Program-made: the position numbers and the translations under genes | Shown here: positions 40,882 through 53,170 of the stretch, piece by piece | Layout of the letters: the number at the start of each line of letters is the position of its first letter | How positions within the stretch are numbered: the stretch's first letter is position 1 | The notes under the pieces: generated by a model | Told to the model about the DNA's origin: nothing | Database searches by the model: none | The model's input: the letters and a program-made list of their open reading frames with translations, nothing else | NCBI GenBank assembly: GCA_028335825.1 | Contig: JAIOKI010000012.1 | Location: 372,001-436,000 of the forward strand | Length of the DNA: 64,000 nucleotides | From: Nosema muscidifuracis | Lineage: Eukaryota; Microsporidia; Nosematidae | Direction: 5' to 3'

Positions 40882-43743
40882 ATGAATAGTACTATAGATG
40901 AATCTCTGTATTCAAGACAGTTATACGTAATAGGAAAAGATGCTATGGAAAAAATGATGAAAAGTAGAATACTTGTTATAGGACTAAACGGTCTTGGTCA
41001 AGAAATAGTAAAAAACTTGTGCTTGACAGGAGTATCACAAATTTATATACATGATCCCAGTGAAGTATCTTTAGAAGATTTTTCTACGGGGTTTTATTTT
41101 AAGAATGAACATTTGGGAAAAAAACGTGACGAATCACTTTTACAAAGATTTAGGGATCTTAACGAATATGTCCAGGTTTCTATAATGGATCAGATAGATA
41201 ATTTTGAAATGGTTGATTTAGTAATTACATGTAACGAACATGTTCATTCTATGATTAGGTTTAATAAACAAGCACGTAGAGATAATGCTAAGTTTATTGG
41301 GTGTCAAGCTAGAGGTCTTTTTTCTCAAATCTTTTGTGATTTTGGAACTGATTTTATCTGTGTGGATACCAATGGAGAATCTCCAGTAATAGGTATGATT
41401 AATGATATTAGTAATGATGGAATACTAACAGTAGTTGACGAACAAAGACATAATTTGGAAGATGGAGATATTATTAAGATTATACATAGTGGAGATAATA
41501 AAAATATTTATGAAGGTATTTTATTTAAAGTTAAAGGGATTAATAAGTCGAGTATCAAATTAGCTAGAATAGATGGATCTTCTATATTAGATACTCCATT
41601 TTCATGTATAGAAGAAATTCCATTTGAATTTACTGAAATTTATGGGGGAGATTACGAACAAGTGAAAAGACCAAAAATTATAAATTTTAAACTTCTTGAA
41701 GACTTATTAGATAATCCTAATATATTATCTTATAATTATGATTCAGATGATCAGAATTTAGTGAGTCATAGATGCTTTTTAGCTTTAAGTGAATATTATG
41801 AAAAGTATAATTGTTTACCTAAAGAAGATTCTTTTTCTTCATTTTATTCTAAAAAGTATAAAATACAAGAAGATATGGTAAATATATTTGGAAGACAATG
41901 TGATACATCATTTATGCCAATGTGTTCTATTATAGGAGGATTTGTAGCTCAGGAAGCTTTAAAAGGAATAAGTTATAAATTTACACCTTTAGTACAATTT
42001 ATGTATTTTGATATTAAGGAGTTATTTAATAACACTGTAATTGAAGAGAATTATGGAAGATACAATTCAATGTACAAAATATTTGGAGAAGAAAATATGA
42101 AAAAAATTTTAGATTTAAATATTTTTTTAGTTGGAGCAGGTGCTATAGGATGTGAACATATTAAAAATATGATAATGTGTGGTATAGGAAAAAATGGATG
42201 TATTCATGTAACAGATATGGATTCAATAGAACAGAGTAATCTTAATAGACAATTTTTATTTAGTAAGGAAGATGTAGAAAAAATGAAAGCTGAAGTCGCT
42301 GTAACCAAAGTTAAAAATTTAAATGAAGATTTTTTAATTAAAAAAAATAATTCACAAGAAAATTTAAAATATTACAACCTTAAAGTAGGTGAAGAGACAG
42401 AAGAAGTTTTTAGTGATATTTTTTATAAAGGTATTGATATAGTAGCTAATGCTTTAGATAATGTAGAAGCAAGATTATATACAGACAGTAGATGTGTTTT
42501 ACATAGAAAGCCTTTGGTTGATGCAGGAACATCTGGTACAAAAGGAAATGTACAAGTAGTAATTCCTTTATTTTCTGAATCTTATGGATCCAGTAGAGAT
42601 CCACCAGAAAAATCTATACCGTTATGTACTATAAAAAATTTTCCACATGCAATTGAGCATACTATCGAATGGGCTATGAGTGAATTTAATTTAAGATTTC
42701 ATGATCATATAATAAAAATAAGAGATTCAATTAATAATCATGAAGAAGAAGAAGATGAAGAAATTAAAGAGATTATTCAAAGAGCACCTAAATCAGTAGA
42801 TGAATGTATTAGATTAGGATTAAGAATGTTTATAAAATATTTTCATACTTCTATACAGGAATTAGTTAAAACTTTTCCACCTGATTGTCTTACTAAAGAA
42901 GGACAGCCTTTCTGGATGCCACCTAAGAGATCTCCTGAGCCAATAAACTTGGATATAGAAAATGATCTACATATAACTTTTATAAGAAGTGTATCTAATA
43001 TTTACAAAGATATTTTTAATATTCAATCACCTTTAATTTCTAACCAGTATGTCAAAGATTTTATTAATAACGAATTAAAAACTATTGACGATATTCCTAC
43101 TAAAAAAGATCAAGAAGAAAATAAAGTTAATTTTGAAGAATTAGTACCAGTAAAATTTGAGAAAGATAATGATCTTAATAATCATGTAGATTTTATTTAC
43201 TCTTGTGCCAATCTTCGTGCTACTAATTATAAAATCAAGAATCTTGATAAATTATCTATAAAAGGTATAGCTGGTAGAATAATTCCTGCTATTGCCACTA
43301 CTACATCTGTTGTATCTGGACTTGCTATGATCGAACTTATTAAATTAGCTCTTCAAGTAAAAACTAAAGAATATAAAAATTCTTTCCTAAATTTAGCTCT
43401 TCCATATTTTGGAACATCTGATCCAATAGAAGCATCTAAATCTTTCTACATTCTTGATAATAAAAAGTATCATTTTAATATGTGGAACAGATTAGAATAT
43501 AAAGATACTCTTCTTAAGAATATTATTAAGGCATTTGAGATTCAATTTAAGAACTCAATAAGTATGTTGACTATTGATAATAAATTGTTATATTGGGATT
43601 TGGATAATAAATACGAAGAAAATATGAATAAGAAAGTCAGTGAATTAGTTGATTATATTGAAGGAAGAAAGTTAGTTGTAGTTGATATATCTACTGAGAA
43701 TGAAAATGATGAGTATCCTAGGATAGTAGTATTGATTGAATAA
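40882..43743 (+). CDS. UBA1: Ubiquitin-activating enzyme E1
   Basis: A 953-residue E1 that adenylates ubiquitin and passes it to E2 enzymes. It starts STIDESLYSRQLYVIG, like yeast Uba1. The inactive adenylation half (VIGLNGLGQEIVKNL) is at about 15-60 and the active half (FLVGAGAIGCEHIKN, TDMDSIEQSNLNRQF) at about 415-475. The catalytic cysteine is C582 in PLCTIKNFP. A C-terminal ubiquitin-fold domain ends the protein. It is about 70 residues shorter than yeast Uba1. The ATG at 40882 has CCCC at 40873-40876; an upstream in-frame TTG at 40840 is rejected. It neighbours the proteasome subunit at 44239, with no operon implied. Confidence 0.97.
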   Translation: MNSTIDESLYSRQLYVIGKDAMEKMMKSRILVIGLNGLGQEIVKNLCLTGVSQIYIHDPSEVSLEDFSTGFYFKNEHLGKKRDESLLQRFRDLNEYVQVSIMDQIDNFEMVDLVITCNEHVHSMIRFNKQARRDNAKFIGCQARGLFSQIFCDFGTDFICVDTNGESPVIGMINDISNDGILTVVDEQRHNLEDGDIIKIIHSGDNKNIYEGILFKVKGINKSSIKLARIDGSSILDTPFSCIEEIPFEFTEIYGGDYEQVKRPKIINFKLLEDLLDNPNILSYNYDSDDQNLVSHRCFLALSEYYEKYNCLPKEDSFSSFYSKKYKIQEDMVNIFGRQCDTSFMPMCSIIGGFVAQEALKGISYKFTPLVQFMYFDIKELFNNTVIEENYGRYNSMYKIFGEENMKKILDLNIFLVGAGAIGCEHIKNMIMCGIGKNGCIHVTDMDSIEQSNLNRQFLFSKEDVEKMKAEVAVTKVKNLNEDFLIKKNNSQENLKYYNLKVGEETEEVFSDIFYKGIDIVANALDNVEARLYTDSRCVLHRKPLVDAGTSGTKGNVQVVIPLFSESYGSSRDPPEKSIPLCTIKNFPHAIEHTIEWAMSEFNLRFHDHIIKIRDSINNHEEEEDEEIKEIIQRAPKSVDECIRLGLRMFIKYFHTSIQELVKTFPPDCLTKEGQPFWMPPKRSPEPINLDIENDLHITFIRSVSNIYKDIFNIQSPLISNQYVKDFINNELKTIDDIPTKKDQEENKVNFEELVPVKFEKDNDLNNHVDFIYSCANLRATNYKIKNLDKLSIKGIAGRIIPAIATTTSVVSGLAMIELIKLALQVKTKEYKNSFLNLALPYFGTSDPIEASKSFYILDNKKYHFNMWNRLEYKDTLLKNIIKAFEIQFKNSISMLTIDNKLLYWDLDNKYEENMNKKVSELVDYIEGRKLVVVDISTENENDEYPRIVVLIE

Positions 43744-44238
43744 ACAAATTTATCTTAAATATATTAAAAAAATTGTATTGTTAAAAACATAGTAAAAGCA
43801 AGGTATTGTTAGAAATATATTATTGATAAATAGTATTGTTAAAAATATATTAAAAAAATATTATTGATAAATATTATTGTTAAATAGTATTGTTAAAAAT
43901 ATATTAAAAGCAAGGTATTGTTAAAAATATATTAAAAAAAATTTATAGAAAAATTATCTTAAATATATAATTGATAAATAGTATTGTTAAAAATAATTTT
44001 ATCTTAAATATATTATAGAAAAATAGTATTGTTAAGAAGCAGATATTTTTTTAAAACCTTTTTTCTGTTTAAGAATAAGTTGTACTTTTTTTAAGGTTAA
44101 AAATAAATGTTGAATTTCAAGCTTAATATATTTATGGATTATAAAAAAATTATGTGTTCTTCTATAAAGTTAATGTCTTTCAAATGATCATTTTATTTTT
44201 CTAAATTTTTATTTAATTGTTTTTTTTTTTATCCCTGC
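43744..44238. repeat. Intergenic simple repeats
   Basis: Imperfect units of GTATTGTTAAAAATATATTA type, about ten of them, at 43780-44030. No gene is seen. Confidence 0.65.
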
Positions 44239-45354
44239 ATGAATGAAGTTCTTTTCGAAAAAGAAAGATTAGCTCGTAAAGAAGGAGACATAGAAAAACT
44301 CAAAGGAATTTTTCTTGAAATGTTGTCAGGATGTTCTAATAATAAGGATATAGTATCTTTAATTAAGATTTTATCTGTTAGAAGAGGTCAGAACAGAGAA
44401 GCTATTAGATGGCTTGTTAATGAAGTATACAATAAAAAAAAAGATCATGAAGATTTTATTAAATTATTACTTAGTGAAGTTGTAGAAGGAAAAATGTACT
44501 TAGAAAGAGAAAGAGTAGATTATACTCTTGATCTTATGAACAGAGCTAAAAATTATGAAGATGCTCTTCGTGTTATTTTAGATGTTCCAATAGAAACATT
44601 TACCCTTGTAGATGATACTACTATTATAAGATATCAACTTGATCAATTTAGATTATGTATAGAAGTAAAGGATTATATTAGAGCAAGTATTATAATGAAG
44701 AGAATAAGACAGAAATATTTTGAAGAACATAGACATTCTGATGAGAGACTTCATTTTTTTATGTATAAAATTCAACTTTTATTAGGACAAGAGAAATATT
44801 TAGAAGCTTCAAAAACTTATCTTTTATTAAATGAGTCATCAGATAAGACTGAATATTCAATTATGGCTTCTTTTTTTTGTATTTTGAGTACAGAAGAAAA
44901 TGATAAAGAAGAAATTTTAGATATTTTATATAATGATAAGAATAATGAAGAGACTATGAGAATTATATTGGATAAATTTAGAGATAATTTATTAATTAAT
45001 AAAACAATAGTTAAAGATTTAGAAAGAGTCACTTCTAAATATTTAGAAATAGATCCTTATTTTTCTCAATTATCTCTCAGCATAGATGAGCATAATTACA
45101 AGATAATAGAGAAATATTATTCAGAGATTGATATTTCTACATTTAGTAAGCTTATGGATCTTAAAGAAGAAGATTTAGTAAAGAAAATATCTTATATGGT
45201 AAATAATAAATATAGTAAATGTAAGATTAATCAGAAAGAAGGTGTTGTTGTATTTGAAAATAAAAAATGGAATGAAGAAGTAGAAGGAATAATGGATAAG
45301 CTTATTAAAGTTGATCATTTGATACATAAAGAATCATTAAGAATGAATAAATAA
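44239..45354 (+). CDS. RPN5: 26S proteasome lid subunit Rpn5 (PSMD12)
   Basis: A 371-residue PCI-domain subunit of the proteasome regulatory particle lid. Helical repeats cover about 1-225, with Rpn5-like stretches (YQLDQFRLCIEVKDYIRAS and IIMKRIRQKYF, then HFFMYKIQLLLGQEKYLEA). The PCI winged helix covers about 270-350 (ISTFSKLMDLKEEDLVKKI, KINQKEGVVVFENKKW), matching the end of Rpn5 from yeast and human. It is shorter than yeast Rpn5 (445), mostly at the N-terminus. CCC at 44233-44235 lies three bases before the ATG. It lies downstream of the ubiquitin E1 gene on the same strand. Confidence 0.88.
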   Translation: MNEVLFEKERLARKEGDIEKLKGIFLEMLSGCSNNKDIVSLIKILSVRRGQNREAIRWLVNEVYNKKKDHEDFIKLLLSEVVEGKMYLERERVDYTLDLMNRAKNYEDALRVILDVPIETFTLVDDTTIIRYQLDQFRLCIEVKDYIRASIIMKRIRQKYFEEHRHSDERLHFFMYKIQLLLGQEKYLEASKTYLLLNESSDKTEYSIMASFFCILSTEENDKEEILDILYNDKNNEETMRIILDKFRDNLLINKTIVKDLERVTSKYLEIDPYFSQLSLSIDEHNYKIIEKYYSEIDISTFSKLMDLKEEDLVKKISYMVNNKYSKCKINQKEGVVVFENKKWNEEVEGIMDKLIKVDHLIHKESLRMNK

Positions 45355-46719
45355 AGAATTTATTTATAGAAAGAAATTTAAATTTTTTTATGAATGAGTC
45401 ACTTACGTTAAATATTAAACTTTTTATGTATGGACATTGACCTTTGATTTGTATTAATTTATCAGGTTACTTGACAAATTATGATATATTAAATATCAAT
45501 ACGTCATTTTTAGATAGGTATTTTATGATCATTTTAGATATATCTGATGCAAGTTAAAAAGTCCAGTAAATTTTTAATTATTTTTTAAATATAAGATTTG
45601 TATTTAAGTATACTTTTCTTAGTAAATGTCTAATTCTCTCCACTCATTGCTTTTGAATATTCTTGTTATAAGTTTGTAAGGCATTCAGTCTTAATAATCT
45701 CATACTAAGTAATCATTTTTTTGATCAGACTTTTGAGTGTCATTTTTAGCTTGAATACAGTTCTATTAATTCTGTGGATCATTAGCTATTATATTATACC
45801 ATATCATTACAAATGAATTATACTTATTCAGTGACATGCAATGATAAATTAAAAAGTCACACTTATGTTTTGTCAATTTTCAATTCCTAAGATTTTCTTA
45901 ATCGTTCTGTTAAAAACTATTTTGAGACAAATCTTATATTATTTTTATCACAAGTAATTAAATATCTAAATATATATCAGTTCTTAATATCCATGTAAAT
46001 TAGACAGATAACTTTATGATATTAAAAACAATGTTTATAACTAAACAGAAATGATATTATATTAATAAATTCCTAATATAATTTTAAAATATTTTATTAA
46101 TTAAATATTATATCAACTAGATTAATAATATAAATAACAGAAATATAATCAGTTTTAATAGAAAATCGATTAAACCTTGATATTAAAAAAATATATGTAA
46201 GAAGAGATTAAAGATTGATTAAGAAATTAAAATACATAGTTTTAAGGATTTGATGTTATCATCCACTTAATTTTTTACTATTAAATCAGTAGACAAACTA
46301 AAATTTATTAAAGAGAATAAATGATACTTATTTTCATTACAAGCTTAAAAAAGACTACAAAGTTTAATTAGTAAGATTTATCTAATAATTAATAAATTTA
46401 CATTACCTACTTATAAGATAAATAATTTTATATTTTTTATCAAATATTTTGATAAAAAAGCCAAATGTGAAAAGACATTTAAGACAAAAAATATTTTTTT
46501 TCTAATTAATGTACGAATTTACAATTCTAAAATAAAAATTACCAGGAGATGAAAGCAATAAGAAAAAACTTCTTAAAATAAAAAATGGTATTTTTATAAT
46601 GACCAAAGATATTTCTATAAAACATTTTAAAAATTTACATATATAAAATATTTTAACGACTTTAAATTTAATAACTACTAATCGATTTAAAGATAAAGTA
46701 ACATAAAAAAAACTTATTG
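45355..46719. other. 1.4-kb gene-poor region, no gene identified
   Basis: Base composition is slightly less AT-rich than in the minisatellite-bearing spacers and no tandem array is seen. It looks like decayed sequence, but I can identify no protein in any frame. Confidence 0.45.
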
Positions 46720-47016
46720 ATAAAAGATAAGGAATAATTAATAGATATTTTATATAAACTATATTTACCTAAGGATAATAATTCTGCTTTTAATATATTC
46801 AGACACGTTTTGTTAAATCTTGAAAATATCACATACATACTTCAATATGAACTGACAGCCATCACTGATATACTGGCTCATTTGACTGGATATCCTTCAA
46901 TGATTCATAATAATCACAATTTTAATTTTGAATTGACTGAGTACAAAGAAATGTTACAGAAAGAAAAATTAGAAAGACTACCCATAAAAGATGAATTACG
47001 TTATATAATGAATTAA
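46720..47016 (+). pseudogene. Fragment of the 50.5-kb secreted-protein family
   Basis: Encodes LYKLYLPKDNNSAFNIF, ITYILQYELTAITDILAHL and ERLPIKDELRYIMN, ending in TAA at 47014-47016. It aligns with the C-terminal 95 residues of the minus-strand gene at 50503-52149, including part of the 3' flank. Upstream the match fades and a stop appears, so it is a truncated copy in opposite orientation. Confidence 0.8.
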
Positions 47017-50000
47017 ATCATTCTTATTTAATACTTATCTTTTAAAATGTAAGAAATTTATCTTTGATTATTTTTTAATTTCCAAATTTATTTGATGATA
47101 ATTTATATAGCATAATTAAAGTTGATATCAAAAATAAATTAATATTACTATTAAGTTTTTTATATTAACTTTCTTTTCCAATGTGAACTTCTTTTGTCTC
47201 TATGTAATTTTGTGATGTGTATCCCAATATATACACGTTGAAGTCCAATGTTATGGTATTCATTAGTGTTGTTCATGAAGAGTATTTACGCCTACGATAA
47301 TTTCAATGTTCCAATACTTACTTGGTTGAACACAAAGTAATGAGAGAACATTACGTATTTAGAACAAAAGTTAATAAATTCATAATCTTTCAACTCATAG
47401 ATTTTTCATATGAAATAAGTAATTTTCCGTTAAATATATCCCGATTTTTATGAGTTATAAGAATTTTTAAGAAATTACTTTTATTATTTTAAATTAAATC
47501 TTATATTACAAAAACTGCTACATTTTTGCTAAAAAAATTAATTTTCGAACTAAATAGCGTATCTGGTACAGCTTTATCAAGTTTTCTAAACCTTAACCAA
47601 TAATATATTAAAAAAAATATCTTTAATATTAAATATCAATGGATTTCTAAATAAAATCAATTTTATATTTTCATTTATATATCTCCCATTATTTCTGTGA
47701 AATAATTAACATATGATAATAAATTTTAATTAACAGTCATAATTTCAAATAATTATGAAATACGATTCAATAAAATTAGTTATCGTAAAAACATTCAAAA
47801 AAATTAGATATAGCATCAGGATAATATATGAAGATGATGATGTAAGTTCAGAAAAATAATGATAGCAGTAAATTATTAATTTTACAACTAAACTGGGGAA
47901 AAACATGCAAATTTGTATAAGTTTTTATGGAATAGCTGTATCCCTATAACTACATCAATTTTTTTCTTCACTTATTGAAATTACTTTAATTTTATCAACT
48001 TTTATATTTTAACCAAAGGAAAATCATTTTATTTTTAATTAATTATCGTATTCTGAAACATATTTGAGTAGAGATCAGACCAAAAAGAATTAAAAAATGA
48101 TAATTAAGTAGATTTGCAAAGGATTTTAAATAGTATAAAATATGGCTACAGCCTTGAAAAAAGCATGTAAAAGGCTAATTATAAATGTTCAGAATAAAAG
48201 GATGGGTTTTATATTTGATATATATGATATTTTTATGAGTAAATGATAGGTATAGTAAATAATAAGTATTATTTGATAATCTAGGTGAATATAATCTGCT
48301 TATACAGCAGAAAAAGATTGCCTAATGTATTTTGTTTTATATCGATCATGTCAGAAAAAAGTCAATTAATTAGTCAGTGATTTATAATTTACGTTATATT
48401 GGAAGTCTAATATGATGCTCTTAATACATTTCAGAAGAAATATAAGTTATATCATAAAATATATTGTTGTATCAATTCCAATCTCCAAAAAAAGATTATA
48501 AGTTAGTATAATAATCTTATGCATTTTTTAGCAAGACAATTATTTTTAAAAACTTTTAGAAAGTCGGGTTTAAATTTGATTATTTAGTAATGAAGGCTTA
48601 TAAAGATAATATAAAAAAGTCTGTGGGTGAAATTTTCAATCAAAATAATGAACTTCTGTACTAAAAATATTTATCATTATTTAGTGAGAGTAGATCACAA
48701 TTAGTGGCTAATATAATGATTATGAGAAGAATAGGAAGAATAAGTTATTTAAATTTCATATAGTAAAAGAGCTATGATAATATTAATAATCATTTTTAGC
48801 CTTGATACAAAATTTTAGAAGATACTGAAAAAAGTCGTTTCTCTCAAAAAAATAGTATCTGGGTAAATTTTTTAACAAAGATCAAATATGCCATTATAAT
48901 TTTTTCTATCAAAAATTTGAATCGAACTTCGTGAGTAGCAGATTTAAAGGTAAAGTATTTTTTCTTATAACTAAATTCTTCAATTATTAATTGTATCAAA
49001 CGTGAAATAATATCGTCTCTTCCTCATTAATGTAGTTTATAATGAATCTACAGATTTATAATTTGATTAGTGTAAATATAATCTACAGTTGTAAACCCTA
49101 ACCTAAAATTAAATGATGATGAAGAAATCTTAAATCACGAACTGCAATGAGTACATGAGGAATGTCTATCAGTCACAATAATAGGAAGTTTTCCAATTAT
49201 TATCAAAACTTAAATTCATTGTTTTTGCTTTATTTATGGCACAAGTTAAAAAAGCTTATTCAAAATCGCCAAAAATTCACTTAATGTTGGAAAATCTTCT
49301 AACTTATTTTATGATTAAATAAGATCAAGCTGTTAAAATTGTCCATTTCATCAATCTAGATTTTCACTAATTATTTTCGTTATTATTTAATCTATAAAAC
49401 AATCTTTTAATCCTTAGAAGGTAGCTCTGATATTCTACAAGTATTTATATCTTGGTGAATCATATAAGAACAATAGCATCTTAATATTTTCTTGAGACCT
49501 ATTATTAATCGACTAAATATTAATCTCAACTTTACAGATAATAACTTACTAATTTTAGTTCTTTATCTAAAACCCATTTCATCAGAATATTGTTAGTATG
49601 GTAGTTTTTTAATACTATTAAAACTAGACTTACGCATTGAATCTTAGATATAATCATTTTGAATCTTATTATTTATAATATTGTCTCACTATTATCTGTA
49701 AGAATCAAGTTCAAAAATTATATTTTATATATGGGGCAAAAAAATCGGTATACGTTAAATATAAATTTTTTAAATAAAATCTTTTTCCTTCGAAAAAGTT
49801 GATTTAGTTTTATAAGACATTGATTTTTTTGATAGGGCTAATAAAATCAAATGATACTAGATATAATAAATAAATAATTAAAGCCATATACTTATATTAA
49901 TTTCATGATGATTTCTTTAAAATATATATTTCTTGAGTTACAATGAAGCTTCAATTATTAAAGTTGATCACATACTTTGACAACCTAAGTACAGTTAATA

Positions 50001-50502
50001 TAAAAATAAGTATAATTTTTTAAATAACATTGTGGTTTAATACATAAATTAAACAAGGATTATTCTCTACTCAATCCCCTGGAATGACATAGTAATAAGA
50101 TACCATAAATCATACTAAAATAACATTTGAATAGATGAATAAATAGTAGTATACGTGAAATTTAAGGTCTAAAAGATGATTTTGAAAAGCTTTACATTGG
50201 ACTACTTAAGACTTGTTGCAAATAAGATACGCGAAGAAGAAAATAAATGTGGTATGAGAATCTTAAAATATTTTTTAAGGTAACTGACCATACTATTATA
50301 AGAAAATGAGATATTATATATCCAAATAAACTTATATAACTTAAATATAGTTGAATGTAGATAAATGTTTTTATAAAGGTAATAAAGCTCTTTAAACGAA
50401 CACTTTGTTTATAATCTTAGTCAAATAAAATATACAAAATAAAAAAATTAGTTAACTTCTAATATTGTACATTTAAAACGTTAAGTATTAAATAAAAATA
50501 AT
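47017..50502. other. 3.5-kb gene-poor region with decayed coding-like patches
   Basis: No frame above about 60 codons. Short coding-like pieces occur (for example 48592-48664 and 50176-50283), but no family is recognised. A CCCTAACCTA stretch at 49088 is too short to be telomeric repeat. No minisatellite arrays are seen, unlike in the spacers of the core region. Confidence 0.45.
50176..50283 (+). pseudogene. Possible coding remnant
   Basis: A 35-residue ATG frame (SFTLDYLRLVANKIREEENK then CGMRILKYFLR) whose composition is unlike random AT-rich DNA. It is too short to assign and may be a relic of a larger gene. Confidence 0.25.
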
Positions 50503-52149
50503 TTAATTCATTATATATTGTAATTCATCTTTTATAGGTAATCTTTCTAAATTTTCTTTCTATAACATTTCTTTGTACTCAGGTAAATTAAAATAAAAAT
50601 TATGTCTATGGTGAATCATTGCAGGTTTTTTCGAAATATGAGCTAATATTTCTAAGATTGCTGTTTGTTCATATTGCAGTATGTATATGACATTTTCAAG
50701 ATCTAACAAAACATGCTTGAATATATTAAAAGCAGAATTATTATCCTTAGGTAAATATAGTTTATATAATATCTCATCATATAATTCTTTCCAGTGATAC
50801 TTCTCAGCCGGGTAATCATCTGATAAATATATTTCGTTAAGAACTTTAGCGAATAAAATCATCAAGTAGTTATAATGACAATATTTAGGGTTTGGTCTTA
50901 TTATATGCAATCTTTTTTTTATAATTTCATCAAATAAATTATTGTACACTATCTTTAAAGCAAACTTTTCTTTCTGATTATCATTTAAACTTCTTAACGA
51001 AAAATTTAGATTCATTATTTTTTCAAACTCATTTACTGTTATTAAATTTTGACTTCTGAGTATATGAAAGAAAATTATCGAATACGGCGAATAGTATGAC
51101 TCCATAAGCTTATTAATAATTAATAGCTTCATATCATCAGTCAAAGAGTAGTAAAGTAATCCAACTGATAAAAGATCGTCGTTTTTAAGATTCAATGAAA
51201 ACTTAAAAAACTCTTTCATCTCATTATACATTTCTTTAGAAATATTTCTGTCGTCATACGAGAGTACCGAATATTTTTTTTCGTTAATGCTAATATGACT
51301 TTCATAAAAAACATAAGGAAAATTTTTATCATAAATGTACGGAGTTATTTCAAATTCATTTTCTTCTTTTGAAGTATTTTTAATAAAATCATTATAAATT
51401 TCTGTATTATTATAAAATAAACTGTATAATCCAAATTTAAAATCTTTAAAAATTCGTCTTAAAATATTTTCATCAGACAATTTCGAAAATTCATAATCCC
51501 TTAAAATTTCAATAAAATATTTTTTGAATTCAAATTCTTCGAAATTTATATTAAAACAATATAACCTATTATTTTTTTTGAATATGAAGTTTATGATTAT
51601 CTCATCATCTCTAGAAATAATCTCCGAAGATCTTAGATTATTATCAAAAAAGTGAATTAATATATCTGTATTTTTTATTATTTGTATTCTATAATTATTA
51701 TGGAATTATTTAATAATCTTTATGAAAAAATCAATTACTTTTTTATGATAACCTGAAATAGTATATGCTGATATATTATAAATTATCTCATAGTCAATGA
51801 CTCTATCTTTAAAATTCTGGGTAAGAAATTCTTTCAAATTGCATTTGTTATTATTTCCATAAATGATAAAAAAATTTTCAAAAGAAGGATCTGGTTTGAT
51901 TTCTATTTCTATTTTATTAATATCAGATGATTCCCCTTCATTTATAAGTTTTTCAGACCATATGGTATTTAAATTAAGCATATTTATATTAATAAAAAGT
52001 AATTTTTCTCTGAGATCTATGACTTTATACTCTTTTTTATTATATTTAGAAATTATCGTATCTTGTATATTTTCATAAAAGTCTCTGTAAGACATTGATG
52101 ATAGTATATTATAAATATATAAAAAAATTAAGTAGTATCTCATTTTCAT
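50503..52149 (-). pseudogene. Secreted-protein family member with two in-frame stops
   Basis: A single reading frame of 549 codons from the ATG at 52149 to TAA at 50503-50505, interrupted by TAA at 51706-51708 and TAG at 50560-50562 but not shifted anywhere. It begins with a signal peptide or leader (YYLIFLYIYNILSSMSYRDF). The homologous fragment at 46720-47016 has a Gln codon (CAG) where this gene has TAG (EML, then KENLERLPIKDEL), so that stop is a single-base change. No known domain. This is probably a recent pseudogene; assembly error or stop read-through is less likely. No CCC signal lies before the ATG. It sits in the gene-poor zone, like other secreted proteins here. Confidence 0.75.
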
Positions 52150-52479
52150 AACGGTTTAATTTTTTTTAAATAAAAAAAGGATTCACAAATTTTAAAATGT
52201 TCAAAAATTAAATAATTAAACCGATTTTCAATAAAATTTGTTTCTTTTAATTTGGAAAAGTCAATCTAATTAAAATGAACTTTTTTTTCAAAAAAATCAA
52301 ACGTTTTTTATATTAAAATAGTGGTGATTTATCAAAATGACCAAATTTTTACCCCTATATTATTAAATATCTATAAAAATAAGGGACAATGTACCAATAG
52401 ATATTTCTATTGGTAATTTTTCAATTTGAGTCGTAATTCAAGAGCAAAAACTTCTAATGGTTAACTTATTGAATCAAGT
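52150..52479. other. Spacer, no gene seen
   Basis: Only AT-rich sequence. An AACCGTTATG/ATTAAACCG-type direct element flanks the start of the pseudogene at 52149. Confidence 0.4.
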
Positions 52480-53170
52480 GATAATCAATATGCACACTAC
52501 AGATTATAATAATGTTCTTTAATCTCAAATAAAGAGCAATACTTCTGATTCATTATTTGTTTCATCCTATGAGCTTTATTATAGACTTGTTTATATTAAA
52601 ATGACAAGAATTGTATATTTTATAATGTAAATGTCTCTATTTATATGTTGATGCCTGATTGTATGCCATTTACTGGTATTTAAGATTTGCCTACTTTTGA
52701 TATTACTGAAATTAATTTACCAGATGATAGAAATTTTCTCTTAAATAAAGGATTAGATAAATAAAAGATGGTAGTTGCTTGTGATATAGAATATTTATGA
52801 ATGTTATTATAAATGAAACTTTTGAGTCTTCTTCAGGTAGTTTTTATCAAGAATATAATATACTTGGATATTATAATGGAAAGACTTTTCTTCTGGTTTA
52901 TTATTTTCTTTTAAATGGAACTTGTGCTAATGTCTTTAATATATTAAATATTCTCTGGCCAACCACCTAGTAGATTTGAAGAAGCTGTTCATTTACTTAG
53001 ATTAAGATTTGCCTTTTTCACCTTGTACAGAATATATAATGGTTTGTTCAGGTTTTGCAACTTTTTTCATTATGTAATCAAAATGTTGATTTTGATGACT
53101 TGGTACTGATTTTAATTGATGATGCTTGGAATTACAAAAGGAATTTATATAACGTAAAAAATAGAGATTT
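52480..53170 (+). mobile_element. Decayed Mutator-like (MULE) DNA transposon, transposase relic
   Basis: At 52812-52955 one frame reads NETFESSSGSFYQEYNILGY followed by YNGKTFLLVYYFLLNGTCA, which fits the MULE transposase pattern (D/NxTF...FYQ...I.G...G...LVY.LL). Upstream in nearby frames lies a coding-like stretch (LPDDRNFLLNKGLDK, MVVACDIEYL) broken by several stops. No terminal inverted repeats could be placed. It is an old, heavily mutated DNA transposon. Confidence 0.45.

Noticed and set aside
47160-47400. Possible transposase fragment on the minus strand
   Set aside because: Coding-like pieces (NTNEYHNIGLQRVYIG) are readable, but no catalytic pattern could be matched to a family, so it was not listed as a feature.
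49085-49098. Interstitial telomere-like CCCTAACCTA
   Set aside because: Fewer than two units and imperfect; chance is sufficient.
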